A DNA stretch of 64,000 bases from an uncultured Campylobacter sp. (GCF_963526985.1 NZ_CAURPW010000004.1:124001-188000); one strand, 5' to 3'. Positions 1-8,059 are shown, counted from the first letter of the stretch. Notes: generated by a model from the sequence alone, not told the origin. Made by a program: numbers and translations.

Positions 1-518
1 CGTTTAGGTTTTTTTTGCGATTTGGGCTTAAGCTCGTCCACGTTTTCAAATTTATATTCGTTGGCGCTAGGTTCTACAAAGGCCTTTTTTAGGATAGCTA
101 GGATGTTATCTTGCGCGATGAGACCAAAGCTAAGCACGAAAAGCATCACGATAAAAACCCACATACCTATCACGCCGATAACGTCTTTTAGTGCCTCGTT
201 TGCGCTATTTGCGACTAGTCCGCCGTAAATAGCATTTGAGCCTGATTGAAACATCAAAAACGCTAAAAAAAGCAGCGCCGCTCCGAGCGCGGTTTGGGCG
301 AATTTCGCGTCAAAGCCGTCAAAATATTTGTAAATATAATACGCAAAAAATATAAAAACAAACGGATAAACGTAAGCTATAAAACCAAAAAGCTTGAAGT
401 TCCAAAGCCCGATCGCGTTGCCCAAGCTCCCGACGAAATTTGCCGCAGGCGCTATGGTAGCAATCCCGAAAAATATCAAAAAACAAACGACTATAACTAA
501 AACCGATTCTCTTAAAAT
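1..518 (-). CDS. ftsK: FtsK/SpoIIIE DNA translocase, N-terminal part (runs off window)
   Basis: The reverse strand is open from the window edge to about 555 and encodes four hydrophobic segments followed by a charged linker, the layout of the FtsK N-terminal membrane domain that anchors the chromosome translocase at the division septum. The motor domain lies outside the window. The neighbour flgL has the same position in C. jejuni as I recall it. No ATG, GTG or TTG lies ahead of the first membrane segment, because an in-frame TAG closes the frame upstream. The best start is an ATT at 518 preceded by AAAGGA about six bases away. An upstream sequencing error is the alternative. The family call is fairly sure; the start is not. 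Confidence 0.75.
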   Translation of the reverse strand, partial: MLRESVLVIVVCFLIFFGIATIAPAANFVGSLGNAIGLWNFKLFGFIAYVYPFVFIFFAYYIYKYFDGFDAKFAQTALGAALLFLAFLMFQSGSNAIYGGLVANSANEALKDVIGVIGMWVFIVMLFVLSFGLIAQDNILAILKKAFVEPSANEYKFENVDELKPKSQKKPK

Positions 519-656
519 GGCGCGTCCTTTAAATTCTGTAAATTTAAATTTGCGGGAGGGCTAATTTTAGAGCCGAATTTATCAAATTTGACCCCATTTT
601 CGCTCCGCCCGCTTTGATAACGAAACTTTAATAAAACGGTAGATTATAGCGAGTTT

Positions 657-2906
657 TTACATATAGTTTAATAACGAGAGCTGGTTTATCTTAGCCACGG
701 ACTGTAGCATCGCCTGATACGACATCATTTTTTGCATGAGATTCATATAGGTTTCGCCGTAGTCGGCATTCGTGATATCAGCCTTGACGGTTTTTACGTT
801 TACTTCCATGACGCTAGCATGCGTGTTGGTTTGCGTTAGCGTGTTTGTTTGGTTGCCTACTTTGGTATAGATTTTATTTACGTGATCGGCGATATGGTCT
901 AGTCTCTCGATCGCGCCTTGGATACCGGAGTTACGCAGATACTCACCCTCGCTATCGGCGCGGTACTGACCGCTCCTAACAGCCTCTATCATCCTATCTA
1001 AATCCGCAAAAATATCCACGCTCGGGCTATCTATCTCGATACCGTTGTTTGCCGAAAAGCTCCACAGCGAACCTTCTCCTTGCCTTGTCGCAGGAGTCGT
1101 ACCCGTGCTATCGCCCGCAAATTTATCGGCATTTCCGCTATCGTAGATACCTACTTTTATCGGCGTGACGGCGTTTTGCTTATCGGTTACTTTTATGCGG
1201 CCTCTATGGTCCATATTTGCTTCGACGCTACCTTGCGAATTTGCGATAGCTTGCTTGTAGGCGACATAATCGGCCGGAGCACTACCGCCGGTACCCGCAG
1301 GAACATTGTCGCTAGCGACCATACCTATGATATCGTTTAGCTGTCTAAAAGTCATATTTTTTGACTGAGTATCTATACCTTCGGTAGTTGGCGGGTTTGT
1401 AGTATCGTTATAAAAGCTATCCCAAACCTTCGTCGTATACGTAGTTCCGTCCGGCCTGGTGATTTCCACCGTGGCGTCGCCTGAAGCCGTCGGAGGAGAG
1501 CCTGCGCCGAATTTTACGTCTACTTTATAGTTTCCGCCGCTTCTGGATTTTATCTGCATTTTTAGAGTTTGGTCGTTTATGTTGTACTTATCTCGTTCGC
1601 CGTCGTATAAATTTTTAGCTCCGACGACTTGGCTTAGAGTCGTGTTATCGTCGGCGAATTTACCGCTGCCGTGCTCTACTTGAGATACGGTGCCTACTAG
1701 ATTTCTGCCCTCTTGCTTTAAATTTATCTTGTCGTAGTCGTAGGCGTTCGTGACGGCGCCGCCTAGGTCTTCGTATTTGCTCTTGACAAATTCCGTGATT
1801 TCATAGTCGCTAGGGTTTGCGCGTACCTTAGCCTCAAGCGAGTTTGCGCCGCTAGTTAGGCTATCGACCGAGTCAAACTCGCCTGAGGCGGCGCTAATGT
1901 TAGCAGCCGTCAGATCCTCTGCCTTATTTAGTTTTTTCGTCGCCGCTATCATGTGAAAATCGATAACCTGATTGCCTTTGCTTAGGTCTTTTACGTTGAT
2001 TTGGCCTTGGTTGTTTATCGTTACTTCAACGACTTTATTAGTCGGCGTATTGCCGTATTCGGTGCCGATTTTTTCTAGCAGATCGTTTATCGAGGCGTCC
2101 GACGTCATCTTAAATTTACTCGTAAAGCTCGTACCGTTTGGTTTTTTGCCCTGCAAGAAAAAAGTAGTCTTTTGAAACTCTCGCGCGCCGGTGCCCGTGA
2201 AATCTTGATTAGTTAGAGTCTTTTCGTCTTTTACGTATTTAAAGCCGATTAGGTCGCGCATTTTATGCTCGCTATCGATATAAACGGTCTTGTTTCTGTC
2301 GTCTAAATTTTGAGCTTTTAGCATCGTGTTGGAGGTGATTTTTTTATTATAATCGCCGTCTTTGCCTAGAAACAGCTCCTGCCCGTTTTGGTTGTAGGTC
2401 AAATTTACCTGGGCTCCGCCTACGGCTTTCATCGCCTGCGCATTGCCGAAATACTCATTCGTATCGCCGTTTATAGGTTTTGTATTTATCGCGCTTCCGG
2501 CAAACAAAAACTGCCCGTTTATCGAGGTGTTGGCGATATTTACCAGGTGATTTTTGATACCTTGAAGGTCGTTTGCGATGGCTTCTCGCGAAGTTTGCGA
2601 GTGGATTTCATTGGCGCCTTGAACCAGCTTTGTTTTAAAATTTTCAAGCTGCTGCTTAAATTCGCCCAAAGCCTTGTCGGTATTTTTTGAAAAGTGCTGC
2701 GCCTTAGACGTCGCCGTTTGCACTTGCTCAAGCGTCGCAACCTCATAATCAAGCCTCATGCCGTCGTTATAAACGCTGCTATCCTCGAAAGAATTTTGGA
2801 TTTTTAGACCGCTTGAAATTTGCGTGTTTAGCTTGTGTAGTGCTTTCATATTTGTCTGATAGTCGTAGTTATTCGTAAATTTCATCAACTGATTCGTCAT
2901 TCTCAT
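657..2906 (-). CDS. flgL: Flagellar hook-associated protein 3 (hook-filament junction)
   Basis: A 749-residue protein, close to the roughly 750 residues of the Campylobacter FlgL (FlaD) and much longer than enterobacterial FlgL because of a large variable middle region. The N-terminus starts MRMTNQLMKF and carries a flagellin-like helical segment; the C-terminal about 100 residues contain a second flagellin-type helix (THASVMEVNVKTVKADI, then ANYGE-like NADYGETYMNLMQ). These ends form the coiled core that links hook to filament after type III export. I chose the ATG at 2906 because MRMTNQ matches the family start; an ATG two codons later has better spacing from AAGG. The open frame extends further upstream without a good ribosome site. 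A sigma-54 promoter lies just upstream and ftsK follows 138 bases downstream. Confidence 0.92.
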   Translation of the reverse strand: MRMTNQLMKFTNNYDYQTNMKALHKLNTQISSGLKIQNSFEDSSVYNDGMRLDYEVATLEQVQTATSKAQHFSKNTDKALGEFKQQLENFKTKLVQGANEIHSQTSREAIANDLQGIKNHLVNIANTSINGQFLFAGSAINTKPINGDTNEYFGNAQAMKAVGGAQVNLTYNQNGQELFLGKDGDYNKKITSNTMLKAQNLDDRNKTVYIDSEHKMRDLIGFKYVKDEKTLTNQDFTGTGAREFQKTTFFLQGKKPNGTSFTSKFKMTSDASINDLLEKIGTEYGNTPTNKVVEVTINNQGQINVKDLSKGNQVIDFHMIAATKKLNKAEDLTAANISAASGEFDSVDSLTSGANSLEAKVRANPSDYEITEFVKSKYEDLGGAVTNAYDYDKINLKQEGRNLVGTVSQVEHGSGKFADDNTTLSQVVGAKNLYDGERDKYNINDQTLKMQIKSRSGGNYKVDVKFGAGSPPTASGDATVEITRPDGTTYTTKVWDSFYNDTTNPPTTEGIDTQSKNMTFRQLNDIIGMVASDNVPAGTGGSAPADYVAYKQAIANSQGSVEANMDHRGRIKVTDKQNAVTPIKVGIYDSGNADKFAGDSTGTTPATRQGEGSLWSFSANNGIEIDSPSVDIFADLDRMIEAVRSGQYRADSEGEYLRNSGIQGAIERLDHIADHVNKIYTKVGNQTNTLTQTNTHASVMEVNVKTVKADITNADYGETYMNLMQKMMSYQAMLQSVAKINQLSLLNYM

Positions 2907-2939
2907 CGCATTTTCCTTAAATTTAATCAAACTCTTGCA

Positions 2940-2955
2940 AGCAAATAAAGTTCCA
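2940..2955 (-). promoter_or_regulatory. Sigma-54 promoter of flgL
   Basis: On the reverse strand the sequence TGGAACTTTATTTGCT has the GG and GC dinucleotides exactly ten bases apart and a TTGC at the -12 element, the RpoN signature. It lies about 34 bases upstream of the chosen flgL start. Campylobacter middle flagellar genes such as hook and hook-associated proteins are RpoN-dependent, so position and motif agree. Confidence 0.8.
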
Positions 2956-3025
2956 CTCGCTATATCGTCAAATTTCAAAATTTATTTAGTTTTAGATATG
3001 ATTTTGCCAAATTTAAGGAGCATAA

Positions 3026-3763
3026 ATGAAAATACTCTTTTCGCCTAGCGAAGCCAAAACCGCCGTAAGTCCAAATAAATTTATAGATAGAGGCGACTTT
3101 ATTTTTCCGAATTTATATGAGAAACGGTGCGAAATTTTAAAAATCTACGATGATTTTTTACAAACGGCTGCCATTGAAAAAATCTCAAAACTTTTTGGCG
3201 TGAAAAATTTGACCGATGAGCCGAGCTTGCGCGAAAGCCTCTTTAAAAAAGGCGCGGTAAAAGCCGTTCTGCGCTACGACGGAGTAGCCTACAAGCACCT
3301 TGACTACCGCAGCCTTGATAGCGTGGCGCAGGATTTTATAGATAAAAATACGCTGATTTTTTCAAATTTATTCGGCCCCGTGACTGCGGCGGATATGCTG
3401 CCTGAATACAAACTAAAGCAAGGCGAGCGCATAGAAGGGTTAAATTTGGAGGAGTTTTATAGGCAAAATTTTAGCGGCAAGATAGATGAGTGGCTGGGAG
3501 ATGATGATATTTTAGACCTTAGGGCTGAGTTTTACGAGAAATTTTACCGCATACAAAAGCCGTTTGCGACTTTTAAATTTCTAAAAAACGGTAAAGTCGT
3601 CAGCCACTATGCCAAAGCTTACCGCGGGATAGTTTTGAGGCAAGTAGCGCAAAACGGAGTGAAAAATTTTGACGAGCTTTGTAAAATGGACATAGAAAAT
3701 TTGCGCCTCATAGACGTCAAAAAAACGGGGCCAAAAAGCGAATTTTTGGTGCAAATCATCTAA
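3026..3763 (+). CDS. yaaA: YaaA family peroxide-stress protein (UPF0246)
   Basis: A 245-residue soluble protein beginning MKILFSPSEAK, the conserved opening of the YaaA/DUF328 family, and containing the family-typical LRAEFYEKF and KVVSHYAKAYRG segments (around residues 155 and 190). Family length is about 250 residues. E. coli YaaA binds DNA and limits free iron during peroxide stress; that role is known for the family and not shown here. An AAGGAG ribosome site precedes the ATG. It stands alone between the divergent flgL promoter and the HU gene, so it probably has its own promoter in the 120-base gap shared with flgL. Confidence 0.88.
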   Translation: MKILFSPSEAKTAVSPNKFIDRGDFIFPNLYEKRCEILKIYDDFLQTAAIEKISKLFGVKNLTDEPSLRESLFKKGAVKAVLRYDGVAYKHLDYRSLDSVAQDFIDKNTLIFSNLFGPVTAADMLPEYKLKQGERIEGLNLEEFYRQNFSGKIDEWLGDDDILDLRAEFYEKFYRIQKPFATFKFLKNGKVVSHYAKAYRGIVLRQVAQNGVKNFDELCKMDIENLRLIDVKKTGPKSEFLVQII

Positions 3764-3844
3764 AATTCGTCGTTTTTTGCCGAATTTACGTAAAAATCGT
3801 TAAATTTTCGGCTAAAAACTATTGTATTTTTTTAAAAAACGTTG

Positions 3845-3850
3845 TAAAAT
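3845..3850 (+). promoter_or_regulatory. Probable -10 box of the HU gene
   Basis: TAAAAT preceded by TTG lies 34 bases before the HU start and follows a T-rich stretch, as is usual for Campylobacter sigma-70 promoters, which lack a clear -35 element. Assigned by position and sequence only. Confidence 0.45.
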
Positions 3851-3884
3851 GCGCGCATATCACTTCATTATTAAGGATTATTCC

Positions 3885-4187
3885 ATGAAAAAAGCTGATT
3901 TCATTCAAGCTGTCGCCGATAAGGCCGGTCTTTCTAAAAAAGATTCTCTAAAGGCGGTTGATGCTGCGCTAGAAACCATTGAAGAGGTTCTTAAAAATGG
4001 CGATAGCATTAGCTTCATAGGCTTTGGTACATTCGGTACTGCAGAAAGAGCCGCTAGAAAAGCTAGAGTGCCTGGAACAGACAGAACCATCGATGTTCCT
4101 GCTAGCAAAGCAGTTAAATTTAAAGTCGGCAAAAAACTAAAAGAAGCCGTCGTAGCAGGCGCAGGCAAAAAAACTAAAAAGAAATAA
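3885..4187 (+). CDS. hup: DNA-binding protein HU
   Basis: A 100-residue nucleoid protein. It opens MKKADFIQAVADKAGLSKKD, contains the conserved GFGTF turn (about residue 48), the beta-arm region RKARVPGTDRTIDVPA, and the PASKAVKFKVGKKLKEAV ending of HU. It bends and compacts DNA as a dimer. The frame is open further upstream, but the start at 3885 fits the family and has TAAGGA eight bases before it. The lysine-rich C-terminal tail (KKTKKK) is slightly longer than in E. coli HU. A strong intrinsic terminator follows, so it is a single-gene transcript. Confidence 0.95.
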   Translation: MKKADFIQAVADKAGLSKKDSLKAVDAALETIEEVLKNGDSISFIGFGTFGTAERAARKARVPGTDRTIDVPASKAVKFKVGKKLKEAVVAGAGKKTKKK

Positions 4188-4197
4188 TTTCTTTTTT

Positions 4198-4231
4198 ATG
4201 GAAGCTTAAATTTGAGCTTCCATATTTTTTA
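4198..4231 (+). terminator. Rho-independent terminator after the HU gene
   Basis: A 9-bp perfect stem (ATGGAAGCT / AGCTTCCAT) with an 8-base loop is followed by a run of T residues, directly after the HU stop codon. Confidence 0.85.
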
Positions 4232-4274
4232 ATCTCTTTTTTATATCTTTCAAGGTAAAATTTCGATTTTCTTA

Positions 4275-4361
4275 GCCCGAGTGGTGAAACTGGTAGACGC
4301 GCCAGACTCAAAATCTGGTAAGGGCAACCTTGTGTCGGTTCGAGTCCGACCTCGGGCACCA
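4275..4361 (+). tRNA. tRNA-Leu (anticodon CAA)
   Basis: The acceptor stem GCCCGAG pairs with CTCGGGC at 4351-4357, followed by discriminator A and an encoded CCA. The anticodon arm is CCAGA-CTCAAAA-TCTGG, giving anticodon CAA, which reads UUG leucine codons. A long variable arm and GGTTCGAGTCC in the T arm fit a class II leucine tRNA. Its 3' end serves as the attachment site of the adjoining element and stays intact after integration. Confidence 0.96.
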
Positions 4362-4362
4362 T
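4348..4362 (+). repeat. attL: tRNA-Leu 3'-end copy of the att core
   Basis: GACCTCGGGCACCAT at the end of tRNA-Leu matches the copy at 11642-11656 at 14 of 15 positions. Beyond it both sides resume similarity at ATACAA after a small gap. Tyrosine integrases commonly use tRNA 3' ends this way. Confidence 0.85.
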
Positions 4363-4436
4363 TATACAAAAAATGATCCCAAAATATTCGTATTAAGAAG
4401 TCCAATCAAATACCGAAATAGACGCATATACTAAAC

Positions 4437-4512
4437 AAAAATATCATTGTCAATATAGCTAATTCGATAACTATCGTATTAGTAGATATTGACAAAATTT
4501 AATGATATTTTT
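4437..4512. repeat. 76-base near-palindrome between the tRNA and the integrase gene
   Basis: Nested inverted repeats: 4437-4448 pairs with 4501-4512 (12 bp perfect), 4449-4456 with 4486-4493 (8 bp perfect), and 4459-4469 with 4472-4482 (11 bp, one mismatch). A 7-base bulge AAAATTT lies on the right arm. The whole could extrude as one long cruciform. It sits where integrase arm sites, an excisionase site or an int operator would lie; which of these it is cannot be told from sequence. Confidence 0.7.
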
Positions 4513-4544
4513 GCCTATTTTGAATACAAAACTTCCAAACTTTT

Positions 4545-4550
4545 TATAAT
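4545..4550 (+). promoter_or_regulatory. Probable -10 box of the integrase gene
   Basis: A consensus TATAAT lies 20 bases before the integrase start and just after the palindrome, so the palindrome is well placed to act on this promoter. Confidence 0.5.
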
Positions 4551-4570
4551 TAAGTAAAAAGGACGAAAAC

Positions 4571-5842
4571 ATGAAACGAATCATGTCTTTATCGGAAGTT
4601 GATCAATGGATCGAGAAACAATCAAACGATCGGGATTACACGATTAGGAAAAGAATCCCCGGTTATGAAGCTTTTCGCCTCGAAATAGGCTCTAAGCTCA
4701 AACAGAGAAAGTCTATCAGACTATATTGGAACGATAACGGAAAGGTTAGTTATCCTTTGCTAGGGATATACCCTTATGTAAAATTTGAAGAGGCTTTTCG
4801 GAAATTTGCCGATTTTGCGGGAAACAAGGATAGAGCCGAAAAACCTAGAGCAATACGTTTATTTAAGGATATTTGGATTGAATTCGTTAATGAAAATCCC
4901 CTAAGCTTCAAACAAAAAACGATCGATTCTTATAGAAAACGAACGAATCGTCATATCCTAAGCACGAGTATAGCGGATATGGATATCGCCGACATTACTC
5001 TCGATGACCTAAAAATCGAAATATTTTCAAAAAATAAGAAGCAACCTGCTACAAACGTAAAACTTTTCTATATTCTCCGAAATATCCTAAAATTTGCGAC
5101 CGAGAAGGGATATTTAAAAAACGATATACTCGAGAATTTTGTCTTTTCGGACTCGTATGAAGCTCCGTGCAAGACGAATACTCAATCTCATTCAAAAATC
5201 GTCAATAAGTTAGATCTTAAAAATTTTCTAGAATCGGTATCTAATGCAAAGATTAGCGTAAAGAAGAAAATTCTAATATTCTTTGCGCTCGAAACAGCGC
5301 TTAGATCGATGAATTTGTTCGATCTGAAATGGAAAGATATCGATTTCGAAAAAAACCGTATATACATAGGTAAGGAAAGAATGAAGGGCGAGCTCCGAAC
5401 GGAAAAATCTCGCCAAGACTTTATTTTACCTTTGTCGAATACCATGATCAGCTTATTAATGAGACTTCGAGAGTTAGAAAAAATCAAGAATTCCGATTTA
5501 AAGAAACGCGTATTCGACGGTATCGGCGATCAACCAATGAATGATCTATTAAGAAAACTTGCGGGCATAACAAAACACGGACTTCGCGGAACTTTCAAAA
5601 CTCATGTCATGAAAGGTATCAAGGATCATAGAACTCCTAATTTCATCATCGAAATGTACATGTCTCATATACCCGATATGACAAAAGTCGAAGCTTCCTA
5701 CTTTGAAGCAAACTACAAGGATGACGAGAATCAGAAAATGATGAGAGAACTTGCAGAATGGTGGAATGACTACCTTCTAAAATTGTTTGATTTTAAAAAA
5801 ATTCTATTAAATGAAGGAGAAAATGATGCATTATCATTGTGA
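4571..5842 (+). CDS. int: Tyrosine-recombinase integrase (P4 type)
   Basis: A 423-residue site-specific recombinase with an N-terminal arm-binding region, a SAM-like core-binding domain (about residues 95-185) and a catalytic domain. Visible catalytic elements are the arginine in ETALRSMNLFDLKW near residue 244, the HGLRGTFKTH box near 335 holding His and Arg, a second His in MSHIPD near 365, and candidate nucleophile tyrosines in ASYFEANY near 376-381. It integrates and excises the element at the tRNA-Leu end that it adjoins. An AAAGGAC ribosome site precedes the ATG. The 3' end overlaps the helicase gene, so the two are probably co-translated. No separate excisionase is recognisable. Confidence 0.93.
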   Translation: MKRIMSLSEVDQWIEKQSNDRDYTIRKRIPGYEAFRLEIGSKLKQRKSIRLYWNDNGKVSYPLLGIYPYVKFEEAFRKFADFAGNKDRAEKPRAIRLFKDIWIEFVNENPLSFKQKTIDSYRKRTNRHILSTSIADMDIADITLDDLKIEIFSKNKKQPATNVKLFYILRNILKFATEKGYLKNDILENFVFSDSYEAPCKTNTQSHSKIVNKLDLKNFLESVSNAKISVKKKILIFFALETALRSMNLFDLKWKDIDFEKNRIYIGKERMKGELRTEKSRQDFILPLSNTMISLLMRLRELEKIKNSDLKKRVFDGIGDQPMNDLLRKLAGITKHGLRGTFKTHVMKGIKDHRTPNFIIEMYMSHIPDMTKVEASYFEANYKDDENQKMMRELAEWWNDYLLKLFDFKKILLNEGENDALSL

Positions 5843-6941
5843 TCCATGGGAGTATATGGGGGCCGATGTCGGAAGTTTGCCCCCTCTAGAAATTGACAAT
5901 GAAGCAATTATATCGGATAATAGCTTAACTGTCAATGATGCTAACAACAATAAAACCAACAAGCTTTGGAGCGGAAGCCTCGACGTAAAAAACGAGCATA
6001 AACCCGAACCGACTGAGGATGTCGTGCCATTTTGCGTCGTTAAGAACACGATCACAAACCTTTTCGCCCCTGCCGGATCGGGAAAATCTTTCCTTGCCGT
6101 AGCGATCGCGCGAACCGCATTGTTCACTGATCGAGTCAAAGAAGTTTGGTGCATCGATGGTGACAACTCGCTTAGAACGGTATTCCAACGTGATATACTC
6201 GCAATTACGAAAGAAAATAAGAACTTTCACTACGTCAACCTTAATAATCCTCATATATCGCAAATTTCGGGTATTGATTTGGTAAAACAGCAGATCATAG
6301 CTTCCAAACGCGATCTAACCGATGTTTTAATCGTGTTCGACAGTTTAAAAGACTTCACAGCAAACTATGACATCATGAAGGACTCCGATATGCGGGAATT
6401 TTTCGGTCTGTTTATGACGATTCGAGACTTTCAACATGCGAGCATAATTTTCCTAAGCCATACCAACAAAGCCGGAGAAACCTACAAGGGATCGACAAGC
6501 GTCATAGATTCGATCGAAACCGCATATCTCGTTCATCCGAAAAACAAGGGAGACGACGCGAAGAAATCGGGATATTTGGACTATTATCTCGAAGGCGTCA
6601 AAGCTCGAGAAGGATGCATGTGTGTATGGGTTCGCGTTGATGCAATATCTAAACATATACAAGTTGAAGGCATCGATTATCAGGGCTATGAAAAAGAACG
6701 AGATCAGCAATATATCGAGAAAATTGCGATCACTATACGAAACAATCCCGGAATTTGTCATAAAGAGCTAGCAAAGAAGCTAAGACGAAATAAAAAAGAT
6801 AAAAGACTCATAAAAATACTAAACGAATTTACGGGGAATTTTTGGAGTCTAAAAATCAGAAATAAAAAGAAATGCTACTTCTATAATGAAAAGCTAGCCC
6901 TTCAATCGCTATACGAAAGGAAAAACAAGAATGTGTTCTAA
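5826..6941 (+). CDS. RepA-like replicative helicase (AAA/RecA-type ATPase)
   Basis: About 371 residues. A Walker A motif APAGSGKS lies near residue 82 and a Walker B segment VLIVFDSLKD near 167, followed by IIFLSHTNKAG and KGSTSVIDSI, the order seen in hexameric RepA/RSF1010-type plasmid helicases. The last 90 residues look like a winged-helix DNA-binding domain (NNPGICHKELAKKL). It would unwind an element origin, and the iterons directly downstream fit that. Starts at 5811, 5823 and 5826 are possible; 5826 has AAGGAG at the best distance. The start overlaps the integrase stop. The role in autonomous replication is inferred from family and context. Confidence 0.82.
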   Translation: MHYHCDPWEYMGADVGSLPPLEIDNEAIISDNSLTVNDANNNKTNKLWSGSLDVKNEHKPEPTEDVVPFCVVKNTITNLFAPAGSGKSFLAVAIARTALFTDRVKEVWCIDGDNSLRTVFQRDILAITKENKNFHYVNLNNPHISQISGIDLVKQQIIASKRDLTDVLIVFDSLKDFTANYDIMKDSDMREFFGLFMTIRDFQHASIIFLSHTNKAGETYKGSTSVIDSIETAYLVHPKNKGDDAKKSGYLDYYLEGVKAREGCMCVWVRVDAISKHIQVEGIDYQGYEKERDQQYIEKIAITIRNNPGICHKELAKKLRRNKKDKRLIKILNEFTGNFWSLKIRNKKKCYFYNEKLALQSLYERKNKNVF

Positions 6942-6945
6942 AAAC

Positions 6946-7061
6946 ACTACCTATTTTTCAAAAAAGACTACCTATCTGGAGCAAAAAGACTACCTATTTT
7001 TGAAAAAACACTACCTATTTTCAAAAAAACACTACCTATCTGAGGCAAAAACACTACCTGA
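6946..7061 (+). repeat. Iteron array, six copies of ACTACCTAT at 21/22-bp pitch
   Basis: ACTACCTAT, with ACTACCTGA in the last copy, begins at 6946, 6967, 6989, 7010, 7031 and 7053, so the spacings are 21, 22, 21, 21 and 22 bases, close to two helical turns. Spacer sequences alternate between (T)TTTCAAAAAA-like and CTGRRGCAAAAA types. The array sits directly after the helicase gene, the usual place for an iteron origin or copy-control site. A short forward frame runs through the repeats, but its peptide merely mirrors the repeat and is probably not a gene. Confidence 0.82.
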
Positions 7062-7165
7062 TGGTCTAGTTTTCATTAATAATACATTTAAAAAAGCGGT
7101 TAGAATATCGTATTTATCGGTATTCTTTAAAAACAGTTTCATTTACTTTTATAAAAGGAGGGAAA

Positions 7166-7465
7166 ATGAAAAAAATAAGTGACAAATTGCTAGAACAAAC
7201 GTTAAAAGATTTTGTAGAAATTGATGATTTAACATACATCAAAGATCGATGCTTTGCGGTGATCTTTAAAACCGAGATGTCGGTAAAAAAGTATGTCGAA
7301 TTTATCAAGAAGACTTTCGAATTTGAGGTATCCGTTTCTACGGTTAGAGAATGGAGAGCTGAATTTGATGAGAAAAATAAAGTTCAAAAGGAAAAACCGG
7401 AAGATCATCAAAACGAGGCAATTAGCGATGGCGATATTAGTCAGCAACAATCAAACGGAAACTAA
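7166..7465 (+). CDS. Small element protein with possible helix-turn-helix
   Basis: A 99-residue protein not recognised as any named family. It has a very strong ribosome site (AAAAGGAGG seven bases before the ATG). The middle, VKKYVEFIKKTFEFEVSVSTVREWRAEF (about residues 40-67), has the spacing of a helix-turn-helix. The C-terminal 30 residues are polar and rich in Gln, Asp and Asn. It lies about 100 bases downstream of the iterons and overlaps the start of the MobB-like gene. An iteron-binding or regulatory role would suit the position but is only inference. Confidence 0.6.
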   Translation: MKKISDKLLEQTLKDFVEIDDLTYIKDRCFAVIFKTEMSVKKYVEFIKKTFEFEVSVSTVREWRAEFDEKNKVQKEKPEDHQNEAISDGDISQQQSNGN

Positions 7466-7865
7466 CCTAAGCGGGGAGACTCTCCTCGCTTCTAGTTCTC
7501 TTGAAAATTCGATCTCTGAAGCTAGAAATTTGTCGATTGAGCTTGATCAAAAATCAGCAAATTTAAAGGCAAAATTCGAGGAAATTAAAACGGAAACCAA
7601 TGTGACTTTAACTCAGGTTTTTGCAAAAATGGATGCTAAAGAAACCGCTTTCACGAACAGCATAAACAGATCTGCGGATAACGCTGTGAACAAGATATCC
7701 AAATCAGTAAACGAGTTAAAGCAAGGTGCGGACTTGGTTAAAAATATTTGGATTATTCCTCAAGCGATTATGATACATGTAATTTTGTTTATCGTTGAAT
7801 TAGCGTTTGTTTTATGGATCTGCTTACCTGTAATCAATCAATCAAGCAAGAAAGACATTAAGTAA
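7428..7865 (+). CDS. MobB-like membrane-anchored coiled-coil protein
   Basis: Starting at 7428 (GAGG nine bases upstream) the product is 145 residues: about 100 residues of heptad-rich helix (SLENSISEARNLSIEL onward), then one strongly hydrophobic segment (about residues 108-135) and a short tail. Small coiled-coil proteins with a C-terminal membrane helix encoded beside mobC and a relaxase are typical MobB-type accessory factors of mobilizable plasmids. The gene overlaps its upstream neighbour by 38 bases. Coding-like sequence continues past the stop in the +1 frame, so the protein is probably truncated. Confidence 0.55.
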   Translation: MAILVSNNQTETNLSGETLLASSSLENSISEARNLSIELDQKSANLKAKFEEIKTETNVTLTQVFAKMDAKETAFTNSINRSADNAVNKISKSVNELKQGADLVKNIWIIPQAIMIHVILFIVELAFVLWICLPVINQSSKKDIK

Positions 7866-8040
7866 TAACGAGCAAATTATAAAAATATCTCTTGAACGAA
7901 AACAAGAAAACGAAAAATTGCTTCGAGAAAATCAAGGCTTAAACGACGAGCTTATAAGCCTAAACGGATTTGTTAATGCTATTTTCAAAGACAAAGAAAA
8001 GGCTAGACGTGAATATCAAAAATGGAAATCTTATAATTAA
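7834..8040 (+). pseudogene. Detached C-terminal part of the MobB-like protein
   Basis: An open frame with no ATG, GTG or TTG near its beginning encodes a lysine- and glutamate-rich coiled coil (SNNEQIIKISLERKQENEK, about 60 residues) and ends with TAA at 8038-8040. It is +1 to the preceding gene and overlaps its end. Removing one A from the AAA at 7851-7853 would join the two into a protein of about 204 residues. This fits a single-base insertion in a homopolymer or a sequencing error. Confidence 0.5.
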
Positions 8041-8059
8041 TTTGATTATAGAAGAATTT

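Noticed and set aside
2400..2752. Alternative frames inside flgL on both strands
   Set aside because: The flagellar protein explains the region; the shadows lack ribosome sites and family features.
4198..4231. HU terminator as left end of the mobile element
   Set aside because: The att repeat places the boundary inside the tRNA 3' end, 120 bases further on.
6946..7061. CRISPR array
   Set aside because: Units are 21-22 bp with only a 9-bp constant core and A-rich spacers, no unique long spacers and no cas genes nearby.
6931..7182. An 83-codon frame through the iterons giving a repeated TTYxxKK-like peptide
   Set aside because: The repeats have mixed 21- and 22-base pitch, so the peptide periodicity is a by-product; there is no ribosome site, and the position fits iterons.
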